This document shows, in pieces, positions 25,488 through 34,103 of a stretch of 64,000 nt of DNA (positions are counted from its first letter, which is position 1; the number at the start of each line of letters is the position of its first letter). A program made the translations under genes and the position numbers. This stretch comes from Halorussus sp. MSC15.2. Its GTDB lineage: Archaea > Halobacteriota > Halobacteria > Halobacteriales > Haladaptataceae. The notes beneath the pieces were generated by a model. That model ran no database searches and had not been told where the DNA came from. It saw nothing but the letters and a program-made list of their open reading frames with translations. The stretch is taken from positions 496,001 through 560,000 of the forward strand of contig NZ_VSLZ01000002.1 in NCBI RefSeq assembly GCF_010747475.1, written 5' to 3'.

Positions 25488-26918
25488 TCAGAGGATGATG
25501 CTCTTCTTCCGGACCATCTCCTCGATGGTCGTGTGGAGGCCCTGCCGACCGATGCCGGAGGACTTGTTACCGCCGAAGGGGATGTCGCCGAGACCGTGGC
25601 TCGGAGCACCGTTGATGCGGACCGCACCGGCGTCCAGTCGGTCGCTCAGGTCCATCGCGCGGTCGTAGTCGCTGGTGAACACCGAGGCGTCGAGCGCGAG
25701 GTCACCGCGGTTGGCGATTTCGACGGCCTCCTCCTCGTCCTCGAAGGTCGTCACGGCCGCGACCGGGCCGAACTGCTCCTCGTGGACGATGCGGGCGTCG
25801 TGGGGCACGTTCGCCAACAGAGTCGGTTCGAAGTGTGCGCCGTCGCGCTCGCCGCCGCGCACGAGGTCCGCGCCCTTCTCGACGGCGTCCTCGACGAGTT
25901 CCTCCACCCACTCTGCCTGCCCCTCGTTGATGAGCGGTCCCATCGTGGTGTCCTCCTCGAAGAGGTCGCCGGGTTGCCAGCTATCGACCTCGGCCTCCAG
26001 CAGGTCCACGATTTCGTCGTGGACGGACTCGTGGGCCAGCACTCGACTGACCGCCGAACAGCGCTGACCGGCGTACTTGAACGACCCCTTGGCGCACTGG
26101 CCAGCCACGTCCGCGAGGTCGGCGTCGGGGAAGACGACCGCGGGGGCGTTGCCGCCGAGTTCCATGTGGAGGTTGACCATGCCGCTCTCCTTGGCGACGT
26201 GCTTGCCCGCCGCGCTGGAACCGGTCATCGAGACGACGTCGATTCGGTCGTCGCCCGAGAGGACGTCGCCGATGACGCTCCCGCGACCGGGGACGAAGTT
26301 GAACGCGCCGTCGGGCAGGTCGAGTTCCGAAACCACGTCCGCCAGAATCGCGGCGCTGATGGGCGTGTCACTGGCGGGCTTGAGGATGACGCTGTTCCCG
26401 GCCGCGAGCGCGGGGGCGACCGACAGCGCCGTGGTCGAGACGGGGTAGTTGTACGGCGTGATTGCCAGTACCGTCCCCATCGGTTCGTGCTTGACGATGG
26501 CGTCCCAGCCCTCGTGTCCGGCGGTCGTCCCCTCCCGGAACTCGCCTTTCAGCGACCGAATCTCCTCGCAGGCGCGGCGGAACCGCTCGGCGGCGGCTTC
26601 GACCTCGCCGCGCGCCGAGGAGATGGGCTTGCCCGCTTCGCGGACGATGACCTCGGCGAGTTCCTCCTTGCGCTCCAGCAGCCCGTCGGCGATGGCGTCG
26701 AGCCACGCGACGCGCTGGGGGATGGTCGTCTCGCGCAGTTCGGCCTGCGCGCGCTCGGCGGCCGCGAGCGCGTCGTCGGCCTGCTCGGGACTCGCGGCGG
26801 CGACTTGCGCGAACGACCCGCCGTCAGCGAGGTCAGAGACTTCGAGTACGTCGTCGGCGTCGAGCCATTCGCCGTCGATGTAGAGACGTTCTCGACGCTG
26901 GAGTGGTTGTTGGGACAT
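25488..26918 (-). CDS. NAD(P)-dependent aldehyde dehydrogenase
   Basis: A 476-residue ALDH. The conserved Glu is in HMELGGNAP, the catalytic Cys in YAGQRCSAVSR, the NAD-binding SMTGSSAAG loop precedes them, and the EEQFGPV and PFGGNKSSGIGR motifs follow. The GQRC context resembles non-phosphorylating glyceraldehyde-3-phosphate and lactaldehyde dehydrogenases rather than betaine aldehyde dehydrogenase. The substrate is uncertain. The length is normal. It is monocistronic, with the tandem repeat directly at its 3' end. Confidence 0.88.
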   Translation of the reverse strand: MSQQPLQRRERLYIDGEWLDADDVLEVSDLADGGSFAQVAAASPEQADDALAAAERAQAELRETTIPQRVAWLDAIADGLLERKEELAEVIVREAGKPISSARGEVEAAAERFRRACEEIRSLKGEFREGTTAGHEGWDAIVKHEPMGTVLAITPYNYPVSTTALSVAPALAAGNSVILKPASDTPISAAILADVVSELDLPDGAFNFVPGRGSVIGDVLSGDDRIDVVSMTGSSAAGKHVAKESGMVNLHMELGGNAPAVVFPDADLADVAGQCAKGSFKYAGQRCSAVSRVLAHESVHDEIVDLLEAEVDSWQPGDLFEEDTTMGPLINEGQAEWVEELVEDAVEKGADLVRGGERDGAHFEPTLLANVPHDARIVHEEQFGPVAAVTTFEDEEEAVEIANRGDLALDASVFTSDYDRAMDLSDRLDAGAVRINGAPSHGLGDIPFGGNKSSGIGRQGLHTTIEEMVRKKSIIL

Positions 26919-27078
26919 ACCCGCCCCTTTGCGCTCCGAGGGTAAAATATTTACTCACGATTGGGTTAATGGTGTCGCGGATTTTCGACTTCTGCGTGGC
27001 TCGCACCGCGATGCGACACGACCGCGTCTCCCGCCGTCTACCGCACCGTTTTTCTCGCTCGCCTTCGACCCGATAGCC

Positions 27079-27909
27079 GTGACCGACACCGATTCGCCGA
27101 CCGTCGCGGCCTGTCAGATGACGGTCGCCGACCTCGACGTGGACGCGAACCTCGACGCGATACGGGAGCGCGTGGCCGACCTCCCGTCGGACGTGGACGC
27201 GGCGCTCTTCCCCGAGTACGCCCTGACGGGGTTCGTCGCCGACGAACGAATCCGCGCCGCGGCACTCCACCGCGACGGCGAGGCCCTCTCCCGCCTGAGC
27301 GACCTCGCAGGTGCCACCGACTGCGCGCTCCTCGTCGGGTTCGCGGAGCGCGATACCGACGCCGCCGTCGCCACGAATTCCACCGAGGACGCCGACGACA
27401 TCGAGTCGAGTTACTACAACGCCGTCGCGTACCTTGACCCTGATGGCGAGACCACCGTCTATCGGAAACGCCACCTCTGGGCGAACGAGCGAGAGGTCCT
27501 CGAACCCGGACGCGAGCGCGTCACGGTCGAGACGCCCGCGGGGACGACCGGACTGCTCACCTGCTACGACCTCAACTTCGTGGACGAGAGCGCCGCACTC
27601 GCGGGTCCCGACGTGGACGCGCTGTTCGTCGTCGGGGCGTGGCCCGCGGCCCACACCCAGAACTGGAAACTCCTCTTGCGCGCACGCGCGCTCGACGGCG
27701 TCCGCTGGGTCGTCGGTGCGGGACGGACCGGAGAGAAGGCGGTCGGCGACTCGACCGAGTACGCCGGGCGCTCCCGGGTCGTCAGACCGGACGGGAGCGT
27801 GCAGGCCGGACTGAACCGGGGCGAGCGCGACCTCGTGGCCGAACTCGACCCCGCGGTCCTCGCGGAGTGCCGGGAGTTCATCCCCGTCTTCGACGACACG
27901 CACGGATGA
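27079..27909 (+). CDS. Carbon-nitrogen hydrolase (nitrilase superfamily)
   Basis: A 276-residue alpha-beta-beta-alpha hydrolase. The catalytic triad is visible: Glu in ALFPEYALTG, Lys in VYRKRHLW, and Cys in LLTCYDLNF. Superfamily members hydrolyse amides such as omega-amidase and carbamoylputrescine substrates. The exact substrate is not readable. GTG at 27079 (VTDTDSPTVAACQM) is the start that places the first strand at the terminus. The gene precedes the PfkB kinase by 85 bases, possibly one transcription unit. Confidence 0.85.
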   Translation: MTDTDSPTVAACQMTVADLDVDANLDAIRERVADLPSDVDAALFPEYALTGFVADERIRAAALHRDGEALSRLSDLAGATDCALLVGFAERDTDAAVATNSTEDADDIESSYYNAVAYLDPDGETTVYRKRHLWANEREVLEPGRERVTVETPAGTTGLLTCYDLNFVDESAALAGPDVDALFVVGAWPAAHTQNWKLLLRARALDGVRWVVGAGRTGEKAVGDSTEYAGRSRVVRPDGSVQAGLNRGERDLVAELDPAVLAECREFIPVFDDTHG

Positions 27910-27994
27910 CGCAAATTGGAACGGAGCGCCGCCGAATCCGCGTCCCGTCTTCCGCCGAATGCTTTTCGGGGCCTGCGCCGAATCTCCGAGACGC

Positions 27995-28972
27995 ATGACC
28001 GACTCCGAGCGCAGTCCCGACATCCTCGTCGCCGGGGAGACGCTCGTCGATTTCCTCCCCGACAGCGTCGGCCCGCTCGCCCACGTGGAGAACTTCTCCC
28101 GGCGCGCCGGCGGCGCGCCCGCGAACGTGGCCGTCGCGCTCGCGCGCCTGAACGCGACCCCGTGGTTCTGGACGCGCGTGGGCGCGGACCCCTTCGGCGA
28201 CTACCTCGCCGCGACGCTCTCGTCGTTCGGCCTGCCCGACCGGTTCGTCGAGCGCGACCCCGCGGCCAAGACCGCGCTGGCGTTCGTCAGCCACGACGCC
28301 GACGCCGACCGCGCGTTCACCTTCTACCGCGACGGCACCGCCGACACGCGCGTCGAACCCGGCGGCGTCCCCGACGAGACGCTGGATGCAGTCGAGTGGG
28401 TGTACGTCGGCGGCGTGATGCTGGCGGCCGACCCCGGTCGGACGGCCACGCTCGACCTCGCCGAACGCGCGACCGAGCGCGGCGCGACCGTCGTCTTCGA
28501 CCCTAACGCCCGGCCCGAGTTGTGGGACCGAAGCGACCGCGACTTCCAAGCCCTCGTCGCCGAGATGCTCACCTTCGCCGACGTGGTGAAGGCGACCCCC
28601 GAGGACCTCGAAGTCGCCGGGTTCGAGGGCGAGTCGCCGGAGGCGCTCTCGGCGGCCGTCACGGAGACCGGACCGCACACCGTCCTGCTGACGCAGGGGG
28701 ATGCGGGAGCCTTCGCTTACGCGACCGACCGGGCACCGTGGGGCGCTGGCGCGGCTTCCCACGCCGGCTACGACGTGAAGCCGGTGGACACGACCGGCGC
28801 GGGCGACGCCTTCACCGCGGGGGCGCTCGCGGCCCTCGCCGACGCTGACGACGACACCTCGCTCTCGGCGGTCCTCGGATTCGCGAACGCGGTGGCCGCC
28901 GTCACGACGACGGCCGCGGGCGCGATGGCGGCGTTGCCGACCCGCGAGCAGGTCCGAGAGTTCCGGGACTGA
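27995..28972 (+). CDS. PfkB-family carbohydrate kinase
   Basis: A 325-residue ribokinase-fold enzyme. The first PfkB signature is FSRRAGGAPANVAVALARLN near residues 35-55. The second, DTTGAGDAFTAGAL with the catalytic Asp, is near residue 265. The N-terminal ILVAGETLVDFLP segment is typical of fructokinases and 2-keto-3-deoxygluconate kinases, so a ketose or keto-sugar substrate is likely. The ATG at 27995 follows a TGCTTTTCGG element. Phosphorylation of a sugar imported or freed by neighbouring hydrolases is possible, but no direct link is seen. Confidence 0.88.
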   Translation: MTDSERSPDILVAGETLVDFLPDSVGPLAHVENFSRRAGGAPANVAVALARLNATPWFWTRVGADPFGDYLAATLSSFGLPDRFVERDPAAKTALAFVSHDADADRAFTFYRDGTADTRVEPGGVPDETLDAVEWVYVGGVMLAADPGRTATLDLAERATERGATVVFDPNARPELWDRSDRDFQALVAEMLTFADVVKATPEDLEVAGFEGESPEALSAAVTETGPHTVLLTQGDAGAFAYATDRAPWGAGAASHAGYDVKPVDTTGAGDAFTAGALAALADADDDTSLSAVLGFANAVAAVTTTAAGAMAALPTREQVREFRD

Positions 28973-29097
28973 ACGCGAGGACATTGGGTTCGACGCCGAC
29001 CGACGACGCCCTGTTACCGACCGACAAACTACAGCCACGAGCGCCGAGAGTCCCGAACACCCCGGCTTTACGTACCGCCGTTTCGTTCGCTCCGCCA

Positions 29098-30456
29098 ATG
29101 GACGAACGGTGGCTCTACGCGTGGGGACTGGGGTCGGTCGCGCTCGGCGCGGCCTCCCTGCTCGTTCCGCTCTACGTCGTCGCGCTCGGCGGCGACCCGA
29201 CCGCGCTCGGCCTGCTGGCGGCCAGTGCCGCGCTGCTGGGGACGCCCGGCGCGTTACTCTGGGGCCGCATCGCCGACCGAACCCGGAATCCGCGGTCGGT
29301 CGTCGTCGCCAGTCTGCTCGGCGCGGCGGTCTCGCTCGGCGCGATTCCGCTCCTCGACTCGGTGGTCGCCGTCCTCGCCGTCAACGCCGTCCTCTGGTTC
29401 GTCTCGGCCGCCGCCGCTCCTGTTCTGACGCTCCTCGTCGTGGCCGACGCGCCCGAGCGAGCGTGGTCGGGGCGAATCGCCGCCCTGAATCGCTATCAGG
29501 GGTTCGGCTGGGCGGGCGGTCTCGTCCTCGGAACCCTGTGGCTCGGCGTCCTCGCGCCGCAGTTCGACTCCCCGCTCTCGGCGCGGCGCTGGCTGTTTGG
29601 CGTCACCGCGGCGCTCGCCGCCGTCTCCGCGGTGGCGGCCGCGAAGTGGATGCCCTCGGCCGCGACCGACCTCGGTCGGGCCGACCGCAGGCGAATCGCG
29701 CGCTTCCTCTCTGGGACCCACCGCAACGTCAAGACCGCGACGTTCGCGTTCACTCCGAATCGGCTCTACTGGACGACGCTCGGGCTTCGGCCCCGACACC
29801 TCGCCCGGCGATTCACGCCCCGACTGGCGGCGTACTTCCTCGCGGTCGCGCTGTTCTCGACCGGGTTCGCGGCGTTCTGGGCACCGTTACCGGCGTATCT
29901 CTCTGCGGAGGGGTACGGCGGCGATGCGACCTTCGGGCTGTATCTCGCCACCAGTCTCGCGTCGGCGGCCTGCTACGGCGCGGTCGGGAGACTCAGCGAG
30001 CGGTTCGACGTGCGACTGTTCCAGAGCGCCGCGCTGGGGGTTCGGGCCGCGGCGTTCCCCGTCGTCGCGCTCGTCGGCGCGGCGACCGGACTCGTGGCGA
30101 CGGGCGGTGCGGTCGGGGTCTTCGTCGTCATCGGCGTGACGTGGGCGGTCATCGCCGTGACCGGAACCGGACTGGTGACTCGTCACGCCCCTGCGTCCAT
30201 CCGCGGCGAGGCGCTCGGCGTCCACGCCGCGCTGGTGGCGGCGGCGGGCGGGGCGGGAGGACTGCTCGGCGGGTGGACCGCGGAGTTCGGCTATCTGGTG
30301 GCGTTCGGGGTCGCGGGCGGTCTCGTCGTGGCGGGCGCGGTCGTGGTCGCCGCGCTCCGGGGACTCTCGACGCCGGGCAGTTCCGGCGCGGAATCGACCG
30401 AACGAGGGACCACCGAGCAGACGGAGTCAACCGACCGAGTCGAGACGACCGATTGA
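29098..30456 (+). CDS. Major facilitator superfamily transporter
   Basis: A 452-residue membrane protein with about 12 helices. The loop between helices 2 and 3 reads GALLWGRIADRTRNPR, matching the MFS motif G-x-x-x-D-R-x-x-x-R. A central cytoplasmic loop is basic. The C-terminal tail is Thr/Glu/Asp-rich (TERGTTEQTESTDR) and runs into a short tandem duplication that includes the stop codon. The substrate is unknown; drug or sugar transport is equally possible. The ATG at 29098 is chosen so the first helix starts at residue 4. Confidence 0.85.
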   Translation: MDERWLYAWGLGSVALGAASLLVPLYVVALGGDPTALGLLAASAALLGTPGALLWGRIADRTRNPRSVVVASLLGAAVSLGAIPLLDSVVAVLAVNAVLWFVSAAAAPVLTLLVVADAPERAWSGRIAALNRYQGFGWAGGLVLGTLWLGVLAPQFDSPLSARRWLFGVTAALAAVSAVAAAKWMPSAATDLGRADRRRIARFLSGTHRNVKTATFAFTPNRLYWTTLGLRPRHLARRFTPRLAAYFLAVALFSTGFAAFWAPLPAYLSAEGYGGDATFGLYLATSLASAACYGAVGRLSERFDVRLFQSAALGVRAAAFPVVALVGAATGLVATGGAVGVFVVIGVTWAVIAVTGTGLVTRHAPASIRGEALGVHAALVAAAGGAGGLLGGWTAEFGYLVAFGVAGGLVVAGAVVVAALRGLSTPGSSGAESTERGTTEQTESTDRVETTD

Positions 30457-30492
30457 ACCGAGACGGCCGACCGAGTGAAGACGACCGACTGA
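30431..30492. repeat. Direct repeat across the MFS stop codon, 36-bp period
   Basis: CCGACCGAGTCGAGACGACC (30431-30456 with the following GATTGA) recurs from 30467 to 30492 as CCGACCGAGTGAAGACGACC plus GACTGA. The first copy contains the stop codon of the transporter gene. Confidence 0.65.
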
Positions 30493-30576
30493 GCGCGGAC
30501 GGACCGGACGCTGACGGCCGACCCCGACTTGCGCCGACCCCGAACTATTTGAACTGTGCCGACACAACCCACGGCC

Positions 30577-31053
30577 ATGCACGACCGAGCGAAGGAGTTC
30601 ACAGACCGCGCCCGTCGGGAGCACGACTTCGAGGTAGACGTGAAGGAGTTCTCCGAGGGGACCAAGACCGCCGAGGACGCCGCCGCGGCAGTCGGCTGTG
30701 AGGTCGCGCAAATCGCCAGCAGCATCGCGATGCGCGCCGCGGACCGACTCGTCGTGGTAGTGACGAGCGGCGCGAATCGAGTGAGCGAGACCAAACTCGC
30801 CGACCTGCTCGGACTCGCCGAAGACGACGTGGAGATGGCCGACGCCGCCGAGATAAAGGCGACGCTCGGGTGGTCCATCGGCGGCGTCCCGCCGTTCTGC
30901 CACGACGCCGAAGTGCCGGTCTACCTCGACGCGACGCTCACCGAGTACGAGACGGTCTGGGCCGCCGCGGGGACCCCGGAAGCGGTCTTCCCCATCGACC
31001 CGCACGAACTCCGAGAACTCTCGGGCGCGGAAGTAGCCGACATTGCCGAGTGA
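30577..31053 (+). CDS. YbaK/EbsC-type aminoacyl-tRNA deacylase
   Basis: A 158-residue protein of the prolyl-tRNA-editing superfamily: the AAAAVGCEVAQIASSIAMRA segment with the conserved Cys-Glu, then LVVVVTSGANRVSETKLAD carrying the backbone-binding Lys, then ATLGWSIGGVPPFCHD with the G-G-V-P-P-F loop. Family members hydrolyse misacylated tRNAs such as Cys- or Ala-tRNA-Pro. Specificity is unknown. The ATG at 30577 (MHDRAKEFTD) is preferred to 30556 because the family starts there. Confidence 0.85.
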   Translation: MHDRAKEFTDRARREHDFEVDVKEFSEGTKTAEDAAAAVGCEVAQIASSIAMRAADRLVVVVTSGANRVSETKLADLLGLAEDDVEMADAAEIKATLGWSIGGVPPFCHDAEVPVYLDATLTEYETVWAAAGTPEAVFPIDPHELRELSGAEVADIAE

Positions 31054-31092
31054 GACGCCACAGAACCAGCCGGTGAGCCTCTACTCTGTTCC

Positions 31093-31764
31093 CTATCGAT
31101 TGCCGGTCTCCCGGCGGGCCAGTCCGAGCATCTGCGCCGTGGGGAGGGTCCACCCGTAGGTCACCGCCGCCATCCGCGTCCCGACCGTCGTCGCCGCGCA
31201 CACCGCCGCGGCGGTACTGCCGGTCGCGCCGACAGTCACCGCAATCCAGTACGTGCTACCGCCCAGCACTGCGCAACTCGCGTAGAAATCGTCGAACAGG
31301 ATGAACGGCGACCGGTCGAGGAGGATGTCGGCGAAGGCACCGCCGCCGACCGCGTTGATGGTCGCGATAGCGACGACGCCGAACCCCGAGACGCCGGCGT
31401 CGGTCGCCACGATGGCCCCGGCCGTGGCGAACGCCGCGAGTCCGACCGCGTCGGAGAACAGCGTGACGGGGTGGTCGTCCGGCGAGTCGAGGACGACGCT
31501 CAGCAGGACGGCCAGACCCACGCCGAGCATCCCGAGGCCGATTTCGCCGACGGACCGCAGCGCCAGCGGGACCCGGTTCACGAGGAGGTCCCGCGTCGCA
31601 CCGCCGGCGAACGCCGTGACCAACCCGACGACCGCGACCCCGAACACGTCGAACTCCTCGCGTATCGCCTTGGTCGCACCGACGAGCGCGAACGCGACGA
31701 GACCGACCGTGTTCATCGCCGTGAACGGGTCTACCAGCAGTACCTCGGCGAAGTCCTGAACCAC
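31093..31764 (-). CDS. TRIC-type (UPF0126/YadS) cation channel
   Basis: A 223-residue protein with seven hydrophobic helices in two homologous halves of the prokaryotic TRIC family. Family motifs are visible: AFALVGATKAIREEFDVFG with the G-A-x-x-A pattern, FAGGATRDLLVNRVPLAL, and the second-half partner INAVGGGAFADILLDRSPF. Trimeric members conduct K+ or related cations. The GTG at 31764 is chosen as it starts just ahead of the first helix. Confidence 0.82.
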   Translation of the reverse strand: MVQDFAEVLLVDPFTAMNTVGLVAFALVGATKAIREEFDVFGVAVVGLVTAFAGGATRDLLVNRVPLALRSVGEIGLGMLGVGLAVLLSVVLDSPDDHPVTLFSDAVGLAAFATAGAIVATDAGVSGFGVVAIATINAVGGGAFADILLDRSPFILFDDFYASCAVLGGSTYWIAVTVGATGSTAAAVCAATTVGTRMAAVTYGWTLPTAQMLGLARRETGNR

Positions 31765-31882
31765 TAGTTTCGGCCACGGGTGCGAGCGTATTGAGACCTG
31801 CGCATCGCGGTCGCGGGGGTCGAGCGGAGCGCACCTCGCCGAAGCCGAACCCTTGATTTCCCGCGCCTCCCAACCGCCGGAC

Positions 31883-32298
31883 ATGAGCCTCCTCGAAACT
31901 GCGCTCGCGACGGTCACCGACGCCGCGCTCGGCGTCTGGCTCGGGAGCATCGTCTTCTTCTCGTTCGTCGCGCGCCGACGACCTTCGACGTGCTCGGCGA
32001 CGACGCCGGCCGAGTCGTCAACGCCATCTTCCCGAAGTACTACTCGTTCGGCGTCGGCCTCGGGTTCGTGGCGTTCGCCGCCGCGTACGTCGGGGGCATC
32101 GGTCCCTACGACGGTCTGCTCGTGGCGGTCCTCCCGCTGGTCGGCGTCGCGCTCAACCTCTACGCCGACCGGGTCCTCATCCCGAAGATGGAGCGGGCGG
32201 GCGACGACGGCTTCGCCGAGTACCACAAGCAGTCGGTGGTGCTGAACGGCGTGACGATGCTCGCGGTCGCCGCGGCGCTGGTCTTCTCACACGTCTGA
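31883..32298 (+). pseudogene. DUF4149-like membrane protein gene broken by a -1 frameshift
   Basis: The ATG at 31883 gives MSLLETALATVTDAALGVWL and FFSFVA in frame 2, then nonsense. The continuation (TFDVLGDDAGRVVNAIFPKY onwards) is in another frame to 32298, with three more helices. The two pieces join if one base is restored in the GCGCGCCG run at 31970-31976, giving F-V-A-A-P-T-T-F-D-V, exactly the DUF4149 pattern. A single-base deletion is therefore the simplest reading. It may be real decay or an assembly error. Confidence 0.78.
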
Positions 32299-32327
32299 AC
32301 GGGAGTCACGCAGGAGGAACATCGACG

Positions 32328-32759
32328 ATGACGAAAGGAACCTACACGCTGCTCGTGGAACTCGCCGAACCCGCCACCGTCGAGTTCGGCGCGGCGGGCG
32401 AACGCGACCTGTCCGCCGGATGGTACGCCTACACCGGGAGCGCGTTCGGCACCGGCGGGTTCGCGCGCGTTGAGCGCCACCGCGAACTCGCCCGCGGCGA
32501 GCGCGACGCCCGCCACTGGCACGTCGATTACCTGCTCGGCCACCCCGATAGTCGAGTCGCCTCGGTGGTGAAGACGGCGGGCGAGGACGCGGAGTGCGAG
32601 GTGAGCCGGGCCATCGAGACCCACGGCGGCCCGGGCGTCGAGTCGGTCGCCGGTCTCGGCGCGTCGGACTGCGACTGCGATTCGCACCTGCAGTTCGGTC
32701 CTGACCGCGAGTCGCTGGAGCTGGCGGTTCGCGCGGCCCACGCGGAGTTGGCTGACTGA
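32328..32759 (+). CDS. GIY-YIG-related DUF123 protein
   Basis: A 143-residue protein. It begins KGTYTLLVELAEPATVEFG, then AGWYAYTGSAFGTGGFARVERH, a degenerate GIY-YIG strand (WYAYTG) followed by the usual Arg. ARHWHVDYLL and the late ESLELAVR are also family features. A Cys-rich stretch (SDCDCDSHLQFG) matches the conserved C-x-C-x-S-H-L-x-Y/F of DUF123/Uri-type proteins. Nuclease activity is inferred from the fold and unproven for this branch. Confidence 0.82.
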   Translation: MTKGTYTLLVELAEPATVEFGAAGERDLSAGWYAYTGSAFGTGGFARVERHRELARGERDARHWHVDYLLGHPDSRVASVVKTAGEDAECEVSRAIETHGGPGVESVAGLGASDCDCDSHLQFGPDRESLELAVRAAHAELAD

Positions 32760-32843
32760 TAGAACGACGTCCCGTCCACGCTCGACGCGCCTCGAAACCG
32801 GCCGTTCGCCCAGGGTGATTATCCTTCTGGCGGACATATCAGT

Positions 32844-33746
32844 GTGGACGCGCCGATGCAACTCGACCCGCTCCAAGACCCCGTCGATACGCCGGCGGAG
32901 GCGTACCGCGAGGTACTGCTCCCGTTCGGGAAGTTCGCGCTCGCGTTCCTCGCGGTCTACCTCGTCGGTCGGTTCGTCGCCGAACCCGCCGCCACCCGTA
33001 TCGTGCGCCAGCGAAACCCGAACAACCCGACGATACAGGACGCCTTCCGGCGCTACCTACATCTGCTCGTCATCGTCGTCGGCGTCATATTCGGGATGGC
33101 GGCGGGCGGGTACGGACAGGTGCTGACGAACTCGACGCTCATCGTCGCCGCGGCGACGCTCGCCATCGGCGTCGCGGGCCAAGAGGTCATCGGGGCGCTC
33201 ATCAGCGGCCTGTTTCTGGTCGTCAACCCGAACTTCAACGTCGGCGACTGGATAGCGTGGGGCGACCGAGAGGGCGTCGTCGAGGCCATCAGTTTCCGCA
33301 CCACCCGCGTCCGGACCGAGAGCAACGAGACGGTCACAGTTCCGAACACGGAACTGACGACGAGTACCATCGTGAGCCAGTACGGTCGCGCGGAGTTCCG
33401 CGTATCCGAGGAGGTCGGCATCGCGTACGAGGACGACGTGGACGAGGCCATGTCGCTGCTCGGGGAGGCGGCGGTCTCACAGCCCGCGGTGCTGTCCGAC
33501 CCCGAACCGCGCGTCTACTTCTCGGAGTTCGGCGACGACGAGTTGGTACTCCACGTCCAGTTCTGGATACGGAACCCGACGCGAAGGGACATCCTGCGGG
33601 TCCGCTCGGAGTTCGGACTCGCGGTCAAGTCGCGGTTCGAGGCCGCCGGAATCACCATCAGTCCGGCCGCAGGGCGCGAACTGAGCGGCGACCTCCGGGT
33701 CGAGCGGTCGGCGACCGGCGAAAGCGACGTTGCGGACGAGCGGTAA
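32844..33746 (+). CDS. Small-conductance mechanosensitive channel (MscS family)
   Basis: A 300-residue protein with three hydrophobic helices. The pore helix region is AAATLAIGVAGQEVIGALISG, followed by the NPNFNVGDWI beta-domain entry, RTTRVRTESNETVTVPNTEL, and a C-terminal alpha/beta domain, all standard for MscS. It opens on hypo-osmotic shock to release solutes, which is important for a halophile. The GTG at 32844 follows GATTATCC by about 25 bases; an ATG at 32856 is an alternative. Confidence 0.88.
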   Translation: MDAPMQLDPLQDPVDTPAEAYREVLLPFGKFALAFLAVYLVGRFVAEPAATRIVRQRNPNNPTIQDAFRRYLHLLVIVVGVIFGMAAGGYGQVLTNSTLIVAAATLAIGVAGQEVIGALISGLFLVVNPNFNVGDWIAWGDREGVVEAISFRTTRVRTESNETVTVPNTELTTSTIVSQYGRAEFRVSEEVGIAYEDDVDEAMSLLGEAAVSQPAVLSDPEPRVYFSEFGDDELVLHVQFWIRNPTRRDILRVRSEFGLAVKSRFEAAGITISPAAGRELSGDLRVERSATGESDVADER

Positions 33747-33857
33747 ATCGCGAACCGTCGGGTGGGACCGCCGCTCGGAGTCGTGGACCCGGGAGAGCCG
33801 AGTCCCGCCGTCCCGGTCCGGCGTAGAGTTAACTGACTTCGGTCCCCACTCCCGTCC

Positions 33858-34073
33858 GTGACACTCGAACGAAACGTCGGCGGACTCGACCGAATCGCCC
33901 GCGCAGTCGGCGGCGTCGCGCTCGTCGCGGTAGCGGTCGGCGCGTTCTTCACCGGGCGTGACCGCTTCGGCGTCGCCGCGGCGCTCGCGGGCGCGGGACT
34001 CCTGTTCAACGCCGCCACGCAGTTCTGCGGCGTGAACGCGCTACTCGAAATCGACACGTGTTCGCGGGAGTAG
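33858..34073 (+). CDS. DUF2892 inner-membrane protein (YgaP transmembrane type)
   Basis: A 71-residue protein from GTG with two hydrophobic helices and the DUF2892 hallmarks: ERNVGGLDRIARAVGG at the start and GVNALLEIDTCS at the end with the conserved Cys. The family is often linked with rhodanese and sulfur chemistry, but here no rhodanese is adjacent. It is followed by the convergent PEPCK gene. Confidence 0.8.
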   Translation: MTLERNVGGLDRIARAVGGVALVAVAVGAFFTGRDRFGVAAALAGAGLLFNAATQFCGVNALLEIDTCSRE

Positions 34074-34103
34074 AAGGGAAAGAACGGAACGCGGGTCCGA
34101 GCG

